From Eretmocerus hayati (taxonomy: Eukaryota; Arthropoda; Insecta; Hymenoptera; Aphelinidae), in assembly GCA_029851415.1 (NCBI GenBank), contig CM056743.1:121860305-121924304 (forward strand): 64,000 nt of DNA. The letters are read 5' to 3'. Shown here one piece after another: positions 50,901 to 63,382 of the stretch (positions are counted from its first letter, which is position 1; each line of letters opens with the position of its first letter). The notes beneath the pieces were generated by a model, which did not search any database, had not been told where the DNA came from, and saw nothing but the letters and a program-made list of their open reading frames with translations. The position numbers and the translations under genes were made by a program.

Positions 50901-53350
50901 TGCTTTTCGGGACAAATCTATTCAGCTTGAGGCAAAATTTGATGATCTGACTAAATGACACTGTAACCTGAAGTATTGTTAAGAAAATATTTAATGCTAT
51001 TAGTGTATGAAAGGTGAGTAGTTTTTTTTTATTAATTACTGAGAGCAGAATATCAATGACACGACCGTAAGTTTTGTTTATTCTTGTTATAACGAATAAA
51101 GAGCTACATATTATACTATAGAATAGACGCGATTCATTTGATCAAAATGATCGTAGTCCAGTTGAAAGTGTAAAATCGATAGAACGATTAGTGGTATTCT
51201 ACTTACGGCCTTCTTATTGATTTGTATCAAACGTGTGTGAAGCTCAAAAAATGATATGATAAAGGTACAATATTTGTTCAGAAATGACCGTGAATCGTGG
51301 ACCGGAAGTCCCTATTCGAAACAAACCTTTCAAGACATTTATTCTGGTAAGCTGTTTGAAATCACTTTCATAGGAATGCAAATTTCAAAGCTTGGCAAAT
51401 GAAATATCTCGAATTGTATGACTAATTCACATAAGTACGGGTAAATATGACTCAAACTCACGGATATCGCGATCTGATCGATGTCTGCAAACTCAAGAGG
51501 GTCATTGTACAGATGATATTTGGCAAGCAGCGGTGGCGAGGGCAGGGGCGCTTTGGATGGGTACGGGCTTGGTGGCTTGTCGTGAATGTACTCGACGTCC
51601 TCGTCGAGGTACAGGCTTTCCTGCTGCATGTACTCGCTTCGAGCGACGTTTATCAGGTCCAACATTTCTGAGCTTTGCTTCTCCACGAGTGCCGCCGTTG
51701 CAGCCCTGAATTTTCATCGTATTCATAACTTTATACTTCATCATCAAGGATTCCCTATAATAATTCTTGTACGAGTCCAATAGATTGCTGCAGACCACCC
51801 CAATGTTTGGACCATTCGAGGAGTTATGCGATTATTGAAAAGTTTTTCTCAATGTTTCGGGAACTCCACGAATAATTTCAATGACAGATCAGGTTCAGAA
51901 CTTTGGTTTTGTGGTTGCAAAACAATGTATCTTTGGATAGACTTGTCAAACTATTGTTTTCACAATGCAATTTGGAAATGAAAAAAACTTGATAATACGA
52001 TGAGCTGCAAATCGTGAATAGCATTTCATGGAGCTATATTGCAGAAAGATTGAGTAATAGATCGTAGATAATGACGTCTCGATCGAGTGTGGAGCAAAAC
52101 AAGATCAATCGATTATATTCGAGAAGGTCGTGGTACAGGTGCACGATTCAAGCATAAGTATGCATGCATGCATTCAAGTGATTCAGGGGCTCTACATGCA
52201 TCGTGATGCAGTTATAATAGAATGGCGCGCACACGTGCGAGCTTTCACGCACCAGTTGAACAATCGCTCATTGTTGGATAACGGGAGAGCGTCAGAGTCT
52301 CGTGGGTGAAACTTGTATAAGGTATGTATTATATTTTACGAACCGTTCGTGCTCGAGCATCTTGCGGGTGAGGCTTTCCTTCTTCTTGTCCCTGCGTAAA
52401 GTCATGTTTTTCTCCAGGTCCTCCTTCTCCTGCTGGAACTGCTGGGTTCGAGATTTTCCGCCCCGTTCTCGCTCCCATTTTTCCGACAGTTGTTCCAATT
52501 CTTTCTCCCATTCATCCTATTGACGAACATCTTACGATCAGTAATCTATATTTTTTAATCAAGGTTGCTTTATTTATTTTTCATCTTTTTTCATTGATTC
52601 ATTTATTCTTCTGAAATTTGAGCAACACTGGCTCACATGTCCACTGCAAAATGATTCACCGGGGAGTTTTGTCTAATTGATATGGAACTATTTCGCGGTC
52701 AGTTTCGTCAAAGCACGTATTACAGAACTTCGTAAATTTAGAGAAAAGTAGGCGTAATACCATTACATAAATTTACCATATAGTAGCTAAGATATATTTT
52801 TGCTTGACTTGGAAATTTAAGAGGATTCTACATCCTTTTTCGCCGTTAGTATTTTCGAGCTGTGAAAGCGAGAAGTCTCTGTGCTCTCGACTTTGGTAAG
52901 CATGCCTGTCTATGACACGGCAAAAAGTAAATTCGAAATCGGAAAGAAAATCACGAAAGAGTGTCTTGTCTAGTTTAGACTCAAACTGAAATTGACTGAA
53001 TAGCCTCATTTTTTCGGCTTCAAAAATCTCTCAAGAATAGCTGATTTTCACAATGGAATTGGATTCATGATCAGATGAAATTCGACACTCTTACAAATTA
53101 ATTATCCAAAAGTATTCTAAATTCTATTTATGATCGCAAGTATTTCTAAAGATCCAGAGATAAATCTGCAACAGTATAGATATTTATCATGACAATGGAG
53201 TATATGGTTGCGGTGATGGCGATGCATAATTACCCGGAACTCTTCGCGTATTCGGCGATCTTCTTCCTCGCGGTAGTGCGCGAACTTCCGGTACAGGTCG
53301 TCTTCCTCCTTGCGGTGCTTCATCTCGAGCCTTGTCTGCCTATCTCTGTC
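44978..53350 (-). CDS. Hil: Hillarin (Hil), last eight coding exons; 5' part not found in the window
   Basis: Minus-strand exons in transcript order: 53350-53234, 52516-52344, 51705-51462, 50716-50268, 49448-49299, 49178-48989, 47837-47580, 45283-44978. They join in frame over 1,887 nt (628 residues plus stop at 44978-44980). The first three exons encode a charged segment (DRDRQTRLEMKHRKEEDD..., predicted coiled coil) and a Pro-rich linker. Exon 50716-50268 encodes the transglutaminase-like domain (LCSYAGLHCVVIKGYSKSAG, WNAVYVAG, NWGARHLV), followed by FLTDPREFIYEFFP and C-terminal repeats shared by hillarin and kyphoscoliosis peptidase. Fly Hil is a cytoskeletal protein localised with septins. 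The Cys-His-Asp positions of the fold read Thr, Asn and Gln, so enzyme activity is doubtful. The next upstream exon must end in phase 0 and lies beyond 53350, possibly outside the window. Confidence 0.85.
45715..47056. mobile_element. 1.34-kb fold-back element in the last hil intron
   Basis: It begins CACTGGACAACAAAATTTTG and ends with the near inverse CAAAATTTTATTGTCCAATG. The left arm 45715 to about 46345 pairs along its whole length with the right arm, about 46405 to 47056. Examples are ACTTGATGTTGATTTACTAG, CAAATATGTTTTCTTAC, ATTTTGACCCACTG, GAGAGAGTGTGGTT and CCCCTTGCACGGGGTATGC. Only about 55-60 bp form the loop. No coding capacity beyond chance frames. Confidence 0.8.
48201..48693. mobile_element. 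0.49-kb fold-back element in a hil intron
   Basis: The ends ACAGTCTCGTACTACCT (48201) and AGGTGGTACGAGACTGT (48693) are inverted, and the arms pair through AAAGCAACTCTGTCA, CTGAAAATAATTCCGTG, GTGGGACCTGGCCCTGGGAA, CAAATTTTGACTATAAT and AACCATTTTTGGAAGAGAAA. The right arm carries extra sequence near 48580-48650. The loop is short. Confidence 0.8.
49580..49653 (-). pseudogene. tRNA-like relic in a hil intron
   Basis: On the minus strand an A-box-like TGGTCTAACGG (49643-49653) is followed about 55 bp later by a weak B box AGCTTGAATCTC (about 49579-49590). GGG before and CCC after could be remnants of a stem. The B box lacks the invariant GGTTCGA core, so this is a decayed tRNA pseudogene or SINE head at best. 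Confidence 0.3.
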
Positions 53351-56300
53351 CTGTAATCAGACAAAAGCGAAAGTTTCCCTAGATTATTATTATATTGCTG
53401 ATGCTGCTGCTGTTGACTTATTGTTGGGAACTGTTTTTTATGATGCTCATTTCAGCAAAATACAGGATGCTCTATACTCAAATCGTCGTGGATTTGGATC
53501 CGATAAAAATTTTTCGCGCACCTCATGCTGAGTAGCGAGATACCTCATCTTGGTGTTTGAATGTGCACGCAAGTGAAGAGATTTTACATTGGTCGATGGT
53601 AAATGAAACATAGATTAAGTGTTGTGCATGGGCGTAATTAGATGTCACATGTCGTACTGGACTCACTCTTCCTTTCATTCGTTGAGTGTGTTATAGAAAA
53701 AAAAAGATATGCTACGATGTCCACAAGCCTCGATTGCATTCAAATTCTGATGTAGAACCGAGTGATGCTCGCAATCATTTATCTATTCATGTTCTTGTGG
53801 TCAATTTGAATGGGTTTCATTAGAATTATTCAAACTTTGAACACGATTATTGTCCCCATTACAACCGCTCCAAGTTTTAGAGCACTCGACGATATGACAA
53901 AAAGATTGCACCATGACGACGAGAGACCATCGCAACTCACACTAGACTGCACTAAAACCATTATATCTTTCCTATAATACCCGCCACTCAAGACGAGCCC
54001 GTAATTATGCAAGGAAAATGTAATTGAGTTCAGGATACGATTTCAACTTGCCGCGTGTGAGTGAGAGAGAGTATGGTGCACTCATCTCGTCTTGTTACGC
54101 GATCTATTGTGGGAAGCGTCATTATATTACTGAGCTGTGATTGAAGTGGAACAAATCAAGCAATGATACAACCCCGACGTGATCTTTCTAATTTGATTCT
54201 GCAATAGATCCAATCCAAGTATGCTCGTGTATGTATTACCCCATACAGCGCGTTATTATGGCATGTGCATATGTGAATATGTGAACGCAAGACCATAATG
54301 TCGATACACGATGAGAAAAACGTGGCTAATCCTACCTACACGCTGGTCTCTTTTTCCACAGTATTCTGTTGTAAGAGAAATCTCACATGAGTTTTCATGT
54401 GCATAGCCTCGTAGTACAGTAAGCCAATTCAATCTCAACTCGGGTTTGAATTTGTTGCTGAAGATCCCCGATGGTGATGAGATGAAGAAGTGAAACTTTC
54501 TTCATGCCCGCTCGAATTTCAATTGCAATTTTTTGTTCTTCTATGACGTTTATGGTTTCCAAAAGAAAAAGAAAATTCTGTAGAAATTTAGACCATTTGC
54601 CCAATTTTTCAATAATGGGGTGTATTTTCTTGCATCTAGATCACCAGAATCGAGGTGATTTCGACCAATTATTACATACGATTTTACAGCGAGGCAAAAA
54701 TTTCCAACATCTCATCTCTTTTACATTTTCAATAAAATTTTGTAATCATTGGTATAGGATACCTATCACATAGATATTTCAAACTTGATTGGTGTAAATT
54801 TCTCGAAATCACAGTCCCAGAGACAAAATCATAATATATTATTTTAACCAGATAATCAAATCATCAATTAATAAATCCCTGGAGGGCCTGTTTGCTTTTT
54901 CTTGAACGAGGTGTTTGCTTCCCTATATACACGAATAGGATGTAACGGATCTTGAGCCCCGAGTTCCTATAATAAACTCATTAAGAGTGCCCCAGAAGTT
55001 TTGCCACAAGAGCAGCCGATATAAACACAACACTGCTTGTGCCGGGCGCCTCATTAAAATTGGCCTTATAGCTACTTATAAATATATCCTCCGGCTGAGT
55101 TGAGTGAATGAGCTTAGAGAATGAACATTTTGATAATACGCAGACTTTTAACCGTACCACACACGTACAAAAATATGGCTCTATACATAACAGAATTTTG
55201 ATTCATGTCGGTTTCACAATAGTTGTAAGCCGGAGTGTAAATCCAACCACTCACTCGTGTAATAATTGAAATTCACATTCCAGTGCATGAATGAATTGAG
55301 ATTTTGAAAGAAGATTCAACGCTTAGGGCCTATCACAGTCATCAAGCTCAAGAAGAAGAGACTATTTTTTTGAGACATTGACGTGACTCTTTGAGAGCCC
55401 TATTTTATGATTTTGGACGAAAAGGACTTCTATCAATCTGCGCACGTGAAAGGAGAAATTCTTTCACTCCCATTATTGCTATCACGAGAATTTCATGATA
55501 GCTTTCAAATTCATGCATGTGTTTTTTTTTAAATGACTATAAACATTATGTTAGAAATGGACGTACTGGCGTGTCTGAGAGAAATTTGAACTAATTGACG
55601 TTTTATTTTATAGTTGCGGTTGAAAAGGAAGAAGAAAGAGCGCATTTAACCAAAATGCTAATGGTAGGTGATATCAGCATGTGCAAGCTTGCAAATGACA
55701 TACTCGCTCTGAAGCGGGCATATAATTTGGGTTTGACATGAAAGCGACATTCACAAAAGAAAACGACGGCAGTCTACTATATAACTTCATCCATATTACT
55801 TAGAGACAGCGGAAACCATACCAGGCTACTTTTATAATTATCTCTTATAGTATCAGTTCCAGTATCTTTTAAACTACCAACGATTGTGAGTATCGAATAT
55901 ACTGCAGAAATTTATTGTTTTGATTTTGTGTTATTTTTGGAAAATTCTGAATGCCCTGTTGCTGAATCTTGAAAAATAATGAGGCTCATCTCAGTTTGAC
56001 CATCTATTGGAAAAAATATACAAAAGTAGCAAAAAATGAAATGATAGGCATTCTGCTTATGCTTCCTCAGATTTAATAAACTTTGATACCATCAGAGATG
56101 AGATCGGGATGAGTTGTGCATAAAATCGTCCATGACTTCATACGCGTCGGGCCTTTGAGTTTCCGATGATAAGAGACTTTGAGTGATTATAGCCTATCAG
56201 ACTTTGAAGCTAATTCTGTCACAAGTGCAGTAGCACTACGGGCCTAAAGTGTCAGATTGAAGTTTATTCTACGGATTACCGAAATAATCATCGCGCATTT

Positions 56301-56396
56301 AAATTGAAATAGAGTCTATGTGACACACAAGCATAATGTTCAACGGGCTCTCAAAGAAAATCCATCAGCATAAATAAGTATATGACGAATGTGCTT
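53351..56396. other. Probable 5' intron of hil, nothing recognised
   Basis: Upstream of the first recognised hil exon. No coding exon with matching phase, RNA gene or repeat family was recognised. Short tandem-like motifs are absent. Confidence 0.45.
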
Positions 56397-56889
56397 CACT
56401 GTGCAACAAAATTTTGGGGACGGAATGTCATATTATGACCGGAACTCCCTTCGTATATTTCGACGCTGAAATCGAACCCGAGTTTCGAACTGCGTCAATC
56501 GTCAGGACTGGCTTCGAATTGAAAGAACAACTTTTTTCAAAGGTTTTTTCGTGTCATCGAAAATCCTGACGAGTTTGCTTAAATCGGGGTAAAGGGTCGT
56601 ATTCAGACAGTCAATTCGATTCGGGAAAACACATTTGGAAACCACTACGAGCGAGATTTGTTATCCTCGTGATTTTTTAACAACAAATGATTTCGCAAAA
56701 CCAGATGTTTTTTAAACGTGTTATTGACCTCCTCAACATGTATAATCACCCATTTTTTTACCATAGTCTTTGCTATTTGAGAATCGCGAGGAAAAAATCG
56801 GGCCGGACAGAAAATCGGATTCGGCTTCAGTCTCAGGAAATACGTCGGGTCAATCCGACGATCTGGACCCAACATTTTGTTGTACAGTG
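56397..56889. mobile_element. 493-bp MITE with CACTGTGCAACAAAATTTTG ends
   Basis: The left end CACTGTGCAACAAAATTTTG (56397) and the inverse of the right end, CACTGTACAACAAAATGTTG (56889), are about 20-bp inverted repeats. The same terminal core (CACTGnACAACAAAATTTTG) bounds the fold-back at 45715-47056, so both may answer to the same transposase. The interior is non-coding. Confidence 0.7.
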
Positions 56890-57122
56890 TTATACATGGG
56901 TCACGCGTTTTGAAAGTCAACTGGAGCTATCAAAGGTCATCATCCTTCACAAAAGACCCACCAAGTAGGCACAATGGATTTTCGCGCGATTCCGTGTGAT
57001 ATAAAGCGTGCAGAGACCCCCCCCCCCCACCAACCTCTACTTGTTCACCCTTCAACCTCCACGTGGGTAAAATGTATCATAGAGTATAACACTGAGGAAG
57101 AAAGAGAGAGACGTTTTAATTA

Positions 57123-57209
57123 GCTTTCGGCGCCCGTTGTACCGCAAAGCGGAAGTGATTCCGCGCCCGAGCGCGGAAATACGAACGCCCGGGCCCACCG
57201 AAGCTCTGA
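57123..57209. repeat. GC-rich hairpin block
   Basis: A markedly GC-rich patch with the perfect stem TTCCGCGCCCGAGCGCGGAA and weaker outer pairing of AGCTTTCGG with CCGAAGCT. It lies on the hil 5' side and could be a CpG-rich regulatory patch or a small hairpin element. The evidence does not decide between them. Confidence 0.4.
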
Positions 57210-57355
57210 CGTAGCTTTCCCCGCTACAATACTTATATGAATTGCAAGCGCCAACGTAGCCTTATGAATTTCCTTCCTCGCTTTTCGTCGCATGAGTACG
57301 CCTCTCTCGCGCTCTATTCTCTGTTCAAAGCCCATGTGTATTTTTTTTATATATG

Positions 57356-57378
57356 TATTTACATACATACATACATAC
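57356..57378. repeat. (CATA)n microsatellite
   Basis: About five tandem CATA units, seen directly. Confidence 0.8.
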
Positions 57379-58429
57379 GTATTCATGTGAGTATTTCATA
57401 CGCATGTAATGTAAATCTGAATAGATTCAGGCATTCGTCGCTGTACGTAATCTGGCTGATTGACAACCCGCGGCAGTATCTGGTTCACTTATGTAATGAT
57501 ATAATGTATGTGCGTCGCGATGCGGTCTCAAGATGGGTAATACTTATAGTGGTGAATGGTATTATCGCATCTGTCTGTGAAATGGAAAATTTGCGAAATT
57601 TAAATTGCGCGATACGCGAGATGGGTGGAGGTAAATCTTAATTTTGTTGCATATTAGAAAAGAGTTAGGGAAAGTTGAGATTCGTGGCCGGCTGAGAACT
57701 GTCGAGATGTATCTTTTTCGGATGTTCGGGAGTGGGTATGGAACCTCTGCTTGAATTTGATGGAACCTTTGCTGGAACCTCTGCTGCTTCGATTTGCTCG
57801 AGTATATCATGTGCTAGAGAGCTGATCATTCAATATTTGATGAATGCAATTTCTTCTGAATTCGAACTGAGAGTCTCACTTGAAATGAATGTGCAAAGCT
57901 GTAAATATGATCACGACGATTTCGGCTTGTACACAGATGATCTGGATTTGAATCCTCGACCATCTTCAAATTTTCGAAAACCTCTGACATTCAATAATTA
58001 TCAATTATCCTGAGAGATCTATATGCACTTGCTCACGTGCTGTTTATACAAATATTCAGGAGCTTTTTTATTGAACGCTAAAAATTAAAACGAAAGTACT
58101 CTTGTTCAATCATCTAAGAAAATATGAATTTTAAGGTGAGTTCTTTCCTCCTGGTGAACGAGATTTTTTCCAAATAAGAGTGATGAATGTGTTCAAGATC
58201 CCGTTATGATGAAAAAGGACTTAAGGACGCATGACATTTTAGTCAAAATACAATTATATTCGATCAGCTTCCTATCGCGTGCCTCTTTGATGAGATGATA
58301 TATTTGATGGAAGTTCTTTTCAGTTGAGTTCTCATTGGAGTTCTTTTCAAATATAGCTCAACATTGTATCCATTAGTCAAGCATAAGTTTGTTTGTACTC
58401 GAATGACAAAAGCATTCCACTCAGGAGAA

Positions 58430-60690
58430 GATGATATGATATGATATGAAATGAACTTTATTGGAGTCTGGAAGTATGACCTCATGAGACTCTAAGGAGG
58501 ATTTACAATAAAAAGTATACACGTCTTTATAAATATGTATGAAGTACAAAAGAAGTAGATAAATATTGTACACTGGTTTATACTGAGGAAGTGTCGATGA
58601 TGAGTGTAGCGCTTGCAGTGCAATTTAATAAAGAAAGAGAAGTCGAAGATGTACTGGACTGTGGAGTTAGATAAAGAGGGTATCAATCAAGGGTGGGGGA
58701 ATAGGAGAAACGCCTGATGCTTGTGCTTTAGAGAGCCAATCGGATTTGTCTTGGCTCAGGAGGTGGTTGAACAGGATGGCTCTGAATTCGGGGAGTGACT
58801 CATACTCAAGGGTGAACGGTGGCAGAGAGTTGATCAGCTCGGAGGCAGAAATGATGAAGGACTGCCTCTATGTTTCGGTACGAGGAGTTCTGTTCTCTAA
58901 GACCTCAGCTTGGTGTCTTCTAGGGTACGGAGGGGGTGCATCGACATACTTCAATTTAAACAAAGAGTGAAGAAGGGAGGGCTCTCCGGTCGTGAGGATT
59001 TTGAAGGCGAGGCAGCCTGTCAAATATAAGCGCCTGCGCTTGGTAGACAACCAGCCGAGCGAGAGTCGGTACGGCGAGACATGCGAGCGCCATGGAATAT
59101 TTCCGTAAACAAACCGAATGCACGCCTCATAAGGCGTTGGAGTTTGACATCGAGGTATTGTTGCGTGTGATGTATTGCGGGAGCTGCATAATCGAGATGA
59201 GACAGAGCGAGGCTCTGCACGAGCTTTTGTCGAAGCGGTCGAGAAAGGGCACCTCGGTGCCATCGTAGGGCGTAGAGTGCCCCGTGCACACGACGGATAA
59301 TACTATTGACCTGAGTGGTCCAGTCTAACTTGGAAGAGATATGGACTCCAAGACTCTTGATAGAGGACGAATACGGTATTTCTGACCCAGCCACAACTAT
59401 TTTCGGCAGTTCGTCTAGTTTGACTAGCTTGAGGTTTCGTTCACTTCCGAGAATAATAGCAGTAGTTTTCTTGGGATTCAACTTGAGTTCATTCTCAGAT
59501 GCCCATCGAACGACGGCACTAGCATCACGATTAAGGAGTGCAATGCAGGCTGGTAGCTCAGATGGTCGGCAATGATGGTAAATTTGAGTGTCATCGGCGT
59601 AGATTATTCTCTTGACCTCGGGATTAAGGCAGTCGGGAGGATCATTGATTTGGATAACAAAGAGAAGAGATCCCAAACAACTACCTTGGGGCACGCCTGT
59701 GGAAAGTGTTTTCCATTCTAAGTGCGATCCATTTTCAGACCGTACCGCTTGAGTTCTATCGCGAAGATAGCTAGCAAACCATCTCACTACTCTGTCTGTG
59801 CAACCGATTTTTCTAAGCTTCAGGAGGAGTTTAGCATGTGAGACGGTGTCAAATGCCTTTGAAAAGTCAAAAGATATCAGCACCGTCAGCATGCGTTTAT
59901 CTACTGCCTGACAGGTTCCTTCTAGAAGTTGTATTAGGGCAGTCTGTGTAGAGTGTGAAGGGCGGAAACCAGATTGAGGGGAATTAATCAATTTGTGCTT
60001 CGGCAAATGAAACATAAGTTGCTCGTGTACCAGTCTTTGCAGAATTTTGGAGGCCTCAGGGAGTTGGGCGATGGGGCGCGTATCAGAGATGGACGAAAGT
60101 GGGGTAGTCTTTGCTAATGGAACGATTGAGGCTTTCTTCCAGTTGGAAGGGAAATAACCAGCAGATAAGGATTCATTGAAGAGCTGTGTATAATATGGGG
60201 CAAGTGTCGGAAGTGCACACTTCAGCATGCCCGATGGGATGGAAGCGGCGCCCATACCGCGTGAAGTGCTAGTGGCATGAGCTCGGAGAACGTCATCAAG
60301 TGAGATGGGATGAAAGTCAAACAAGGGAACATGCTCTGGTATAGGTGTTTGACACACACGGTCAAGATCGGTGTCCGAGAGTGGCTCAGAAGTTGATGCG
60401 ACCGCAGCGTAGTGATTATTGAGTGCAATCAGCTGAGAAGTGCGTGAGCGGCGAAGGAAGTCTTTGAGACAGTATTCCAAGTTTACGCAGTTCTCTCCAC
60501 TTGGATTTAGGGTCGGGCGCGGCATCGAGGCGAGCTGATATACATTTGTTTTTGCTGGTGTCGAGCATGTTGCTCACCTGATTGCGAAGGGACCGATACT
60601 GCTCGTACTTGGCGGTAGAAGAAGAGCGCAATGCGGCACGATACATACGGTCACGCTGCCACATCAAGCGCTTGATGATATAATCAATGG
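58430..60690 (-). mobile_element. 5'-truncated LINE (non-LTR retrotransposon), CR1/L2/Jockey-like
   Basis: The minus strand carries a reverse-transcriptase coding region followed by a 3' tail. The tail contains AATAAAG and ends in TCATATCATATCATATCAT (58430-58449), a short tandem repeat typical of LINE 3' termini. The 5' boundary near 60690 has no endonuclease domain upstream, so the copy is truncated. Frame changes split the coding sequence into at least three pieces. Assignment to the CR1/L2/Jockey group rests on motif style only. Confidence 0.85.
58868..60667 (-). pseudogene. Broken reverse transcriptase ORF of the LINE
   Basis: Three overlapping minus frames together encode one protein. 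60667-60416 covers the pre-RT segment (SKWRELRKLG). 60525-59020 covers most of the RT with RPIAQLPEASKILQRLV, SGFRPSHSTQTALIQL, SFDFSKAFDTVSHAKLL, GVPQGSCLGSLLF and the catalytic YADD at 59590-59601. 59263-58868 covers the C-terminal region with CIRFVYGN, SPYRLSLGWL and RRRLYLTGC. Frameshifts lie near 60,440-60,500 and 59,110-59,140. The catalytic motifs are present but the frame is broken, so this copy is inactive. Confidence 0.85.
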
Positions 60691-61816
60691 GTCAATATAG
60701 AGAATGTAGTGTGTTTCCAGAAAGATAACAATTTCACGAGACCAAGATTTGGATTGCAAAAGTCTAAAATGTCGAAAATTCGAAAAGGAATGCAGAGCGG
60801 AACGGTGAAATTTTGGAGGGACAGGAATTTGGAATGCATGAAAAGGCAAAGTCCAGGAACGGGAAAAATTCGGCGATAGCAATCCGGAGAGCCAACGCTT
60901 TGGACCAATTCATCCGAATTTGAATCGTTACTAACTTTTGCCATCCCGGCTATTCCAAATTTTCGTTCCATCACATTCTGGGATATTGAATGTTCATCCC
61001 TCTGCATTCCTGGTTGCCAAATATTTGTTTACCTGTCGTAGTTTTTAGCATTCAAAATTTTGATCTCACAGAATTTTTGCCATTCAAAAAAATTGACCAT
61101 GCTCAACTTGAGAGGTTTAGCCGTTCAGAGCGGTGCAGGTAATTGTATTCAGCATCGTATCAGTTACATCTTTCAGATTCTCTCGAGTATTTTTGTTGCA
61201 TGCCAATCTTTGAGTAGCTTTCATTCCATAAGATATCCTATCAGTCTGATGAAACCAACAACAGCGTGAAAATCTATACGAGCGCAGAATCGGTAGGGAT
61301 ATATAACACGATAGCCAGCCAAATTAAAATCGCGAATTTCAAATGTCTACGTGGGAGCTTTATCGGGAAAGAAGGGAGCTCAAATTAAACGCGTACATAT
61401 AAAGAAAATCGAGCCGCAAAAGTGGTCTAAACATCGCGTGGTTTGCACCCGTACTGACTTCAAATGAACATCAAATGCCAATAAGTGCGAAAGCTAATAG
61501 TTTCATACAAATCCGCATGCACAGAGTGCTTATATTACCACCCGCGCTCTATTTACGCACTCGCAATTTCGAGCACTAACAGTAAATATCACGCGATCCT
61601 CGAAGAGCGCGGCCTCGATTTTTCGCTCTCGCTCAAATAGATAAACGCTCTGTACCACCCCATAATACCCCGTTCACCGCCGCATCGCCGTCGTGATGGC
61701 TATTAGGCCGAATTATGTATATCGAAATGCCGCATCGTGAGAGAGAAGCGAACCACGAGCGTCTAAAATACACTTTTATCTTGCGCGCGTCGTGCATGTG
61801 GGGCGTGCATATTGCT
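60691..61816. other. Spacer, partly GC-rich; nothing recognised
   Basis: About 61540-61800 is richer in CpG and could contain a promoter, perhaps for hil on the minus strand. No start-codon exon that splices into hil could be identified. Confidence 0.35.
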
Positions 61817-62017
61817 TTATAGTCGCCCAGCTACAATCTAGCACATTACGGCCGTCTACAAACGGCTCGCAACGTGCTAGATTGTAGCTGGACGACTATA
61901 AAAAAATGTATGTACCTCGTGCCGCAATCGCGGCTTTCCATGACTCGGGCTGCAAACAAGTTTGCAGCCCTCGTCATGGAAATTCCGCGATTGCGGCACT
62001 CGGGTACATAATATACT
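61817..62017. repeat. Double-hairpin element (two adjacent long palindromes)
   Basis: Hairpin 1 (61817-61903) pairs TTATAGTCG(C)CCAGCTACAA and TCTAGCAC with their inverses. Hairpin 2 (61909-62017) pairs GTACCTCGTGCCGCAATCGC, GGCTTTCCATGAC and GGGCTGCAAAC with their inverses around a 3-base loop AAG. A deleted copy of both hairpins in the same order is at 28494-28607, so the pair behaves as one repeated unit. Confidence 0.8.
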
Positions 62018-63382
62018 ATTGTGTGCACAGAGATTTTTTCAGTGGACGGTACATGTAGGATTATGCAGCCTGTGCGCGTGTCTAAAAATTGATCGCATCA
62101 GAGGTATTTTCTGCTATTTGAGCTATCCAACGACCGATTCAAGACAAGCCAGGGTGCCGTCAATAATATTTTTTCGGTTATCCGTTACGTTATTTCTTAT
62201 ATGTTCTAGTTGCTATTGAACGTTAAAAGCTCGCTGTTTGAATATCAAAGGAACTCATGTGATGATGAAGGATTCAACCTTCATATTTATATTCGGGACG
62301 AATATTTTGCAATGTTGCAGATAATGGTTTGATTCATGTTTTTTGGATTAAATATAAGTCAGAAATATTGGCCTCATTGACTCATAGATTGTTTACTACG
62401 TCGAGGCTGGTTGTTATTCCGAAAATTCACGATTCAGTACCGTCTCGATTGCTTTGAATTGACAACACAAAATTTATATTTTAACTGCTGTGAAATATTT
62501 TGATGAACCGTGAACGTGTGAAACGTAATTCCACGCTCACGGTTCAAGTGACAAGATAGAACCAAAGAAATATTCCAGTAAATTATATGCGAATCAACAA
62601 TTAGAGAATTTCAAACTAGTTTACGCAGCACAATCATTATAAAACTGGTTCATGAAAAATCTCGTCTTTTTTAAGTCTCTAGTCTGGTGTTGAAAAACAT
62701 TCTCTTATATCTTCAATTCACCGGATCTCACGGAACCATGATAATTCACTCAATCGTCGTTATAAATATCCCATTTTTGTCAATTTTATCATGTGGCGAC
62801 TATGATACATAGACGTTAGAATGCAGTTGCGCCAAAAGGCGCCAATAACTGCCCAAAGTGACTAATTTAGCTCGTGTCGTTTCCCAATGCAATCGAAAAG
62901 AAAAGCAGACCGACCTATCGAATCAAGCTCGTCGGAGTATTTTTTTGTTTTTGTTATTAGAGTAGCTCTCGATATATCATCTATGTCAAATTATAGCGGC
63001 ATCCAATCTTCTGATGTATGGAAACACGCCTATCTGCCCCGCCATATTCCTGTACGATACTTCGCAGACATACAAGCGCCGTGAGTAATTTTTGCTAAGA
63101 GTCCATTAACGTGCAAATCGCCCGTACTCCACATGCATTACACTCATATACGCTCTGTATAGTCGGGACAAATAAAACTCGAGTTATGTATAACCAAATG
63201 TTTGCAACGCTGAGTGACTTTAGCGGTCTCGTCTTCAATTTACCTGGAATGAAATTTTTTTTCAGTTGCCGAGCTTGGAAAGCGCGCCAGACATTGGTTA
63301 GTTCTACTGTATTCTAGTGTGAATAGGCACATACTTATGCGTAAGTATTGTGTCAAATGTGGGCATCAAAGAATGCTGAATT
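62018..63382. other. AT-rich spacer, nothing recognised
   Basis: Short frames only. GTGAACGTGTGAAACGTAAT / CACGCTCACGGTTCA near 62510-62545 forms a small inverted pair. No gene can be supported. Confidence 0.45.

Noticed and set aside
54504..54773. 89-codon frame as a candidate hil 5' exon
   Set aside because: It is on the opposite strand to hil and lacks similarity or compatible splice sites.
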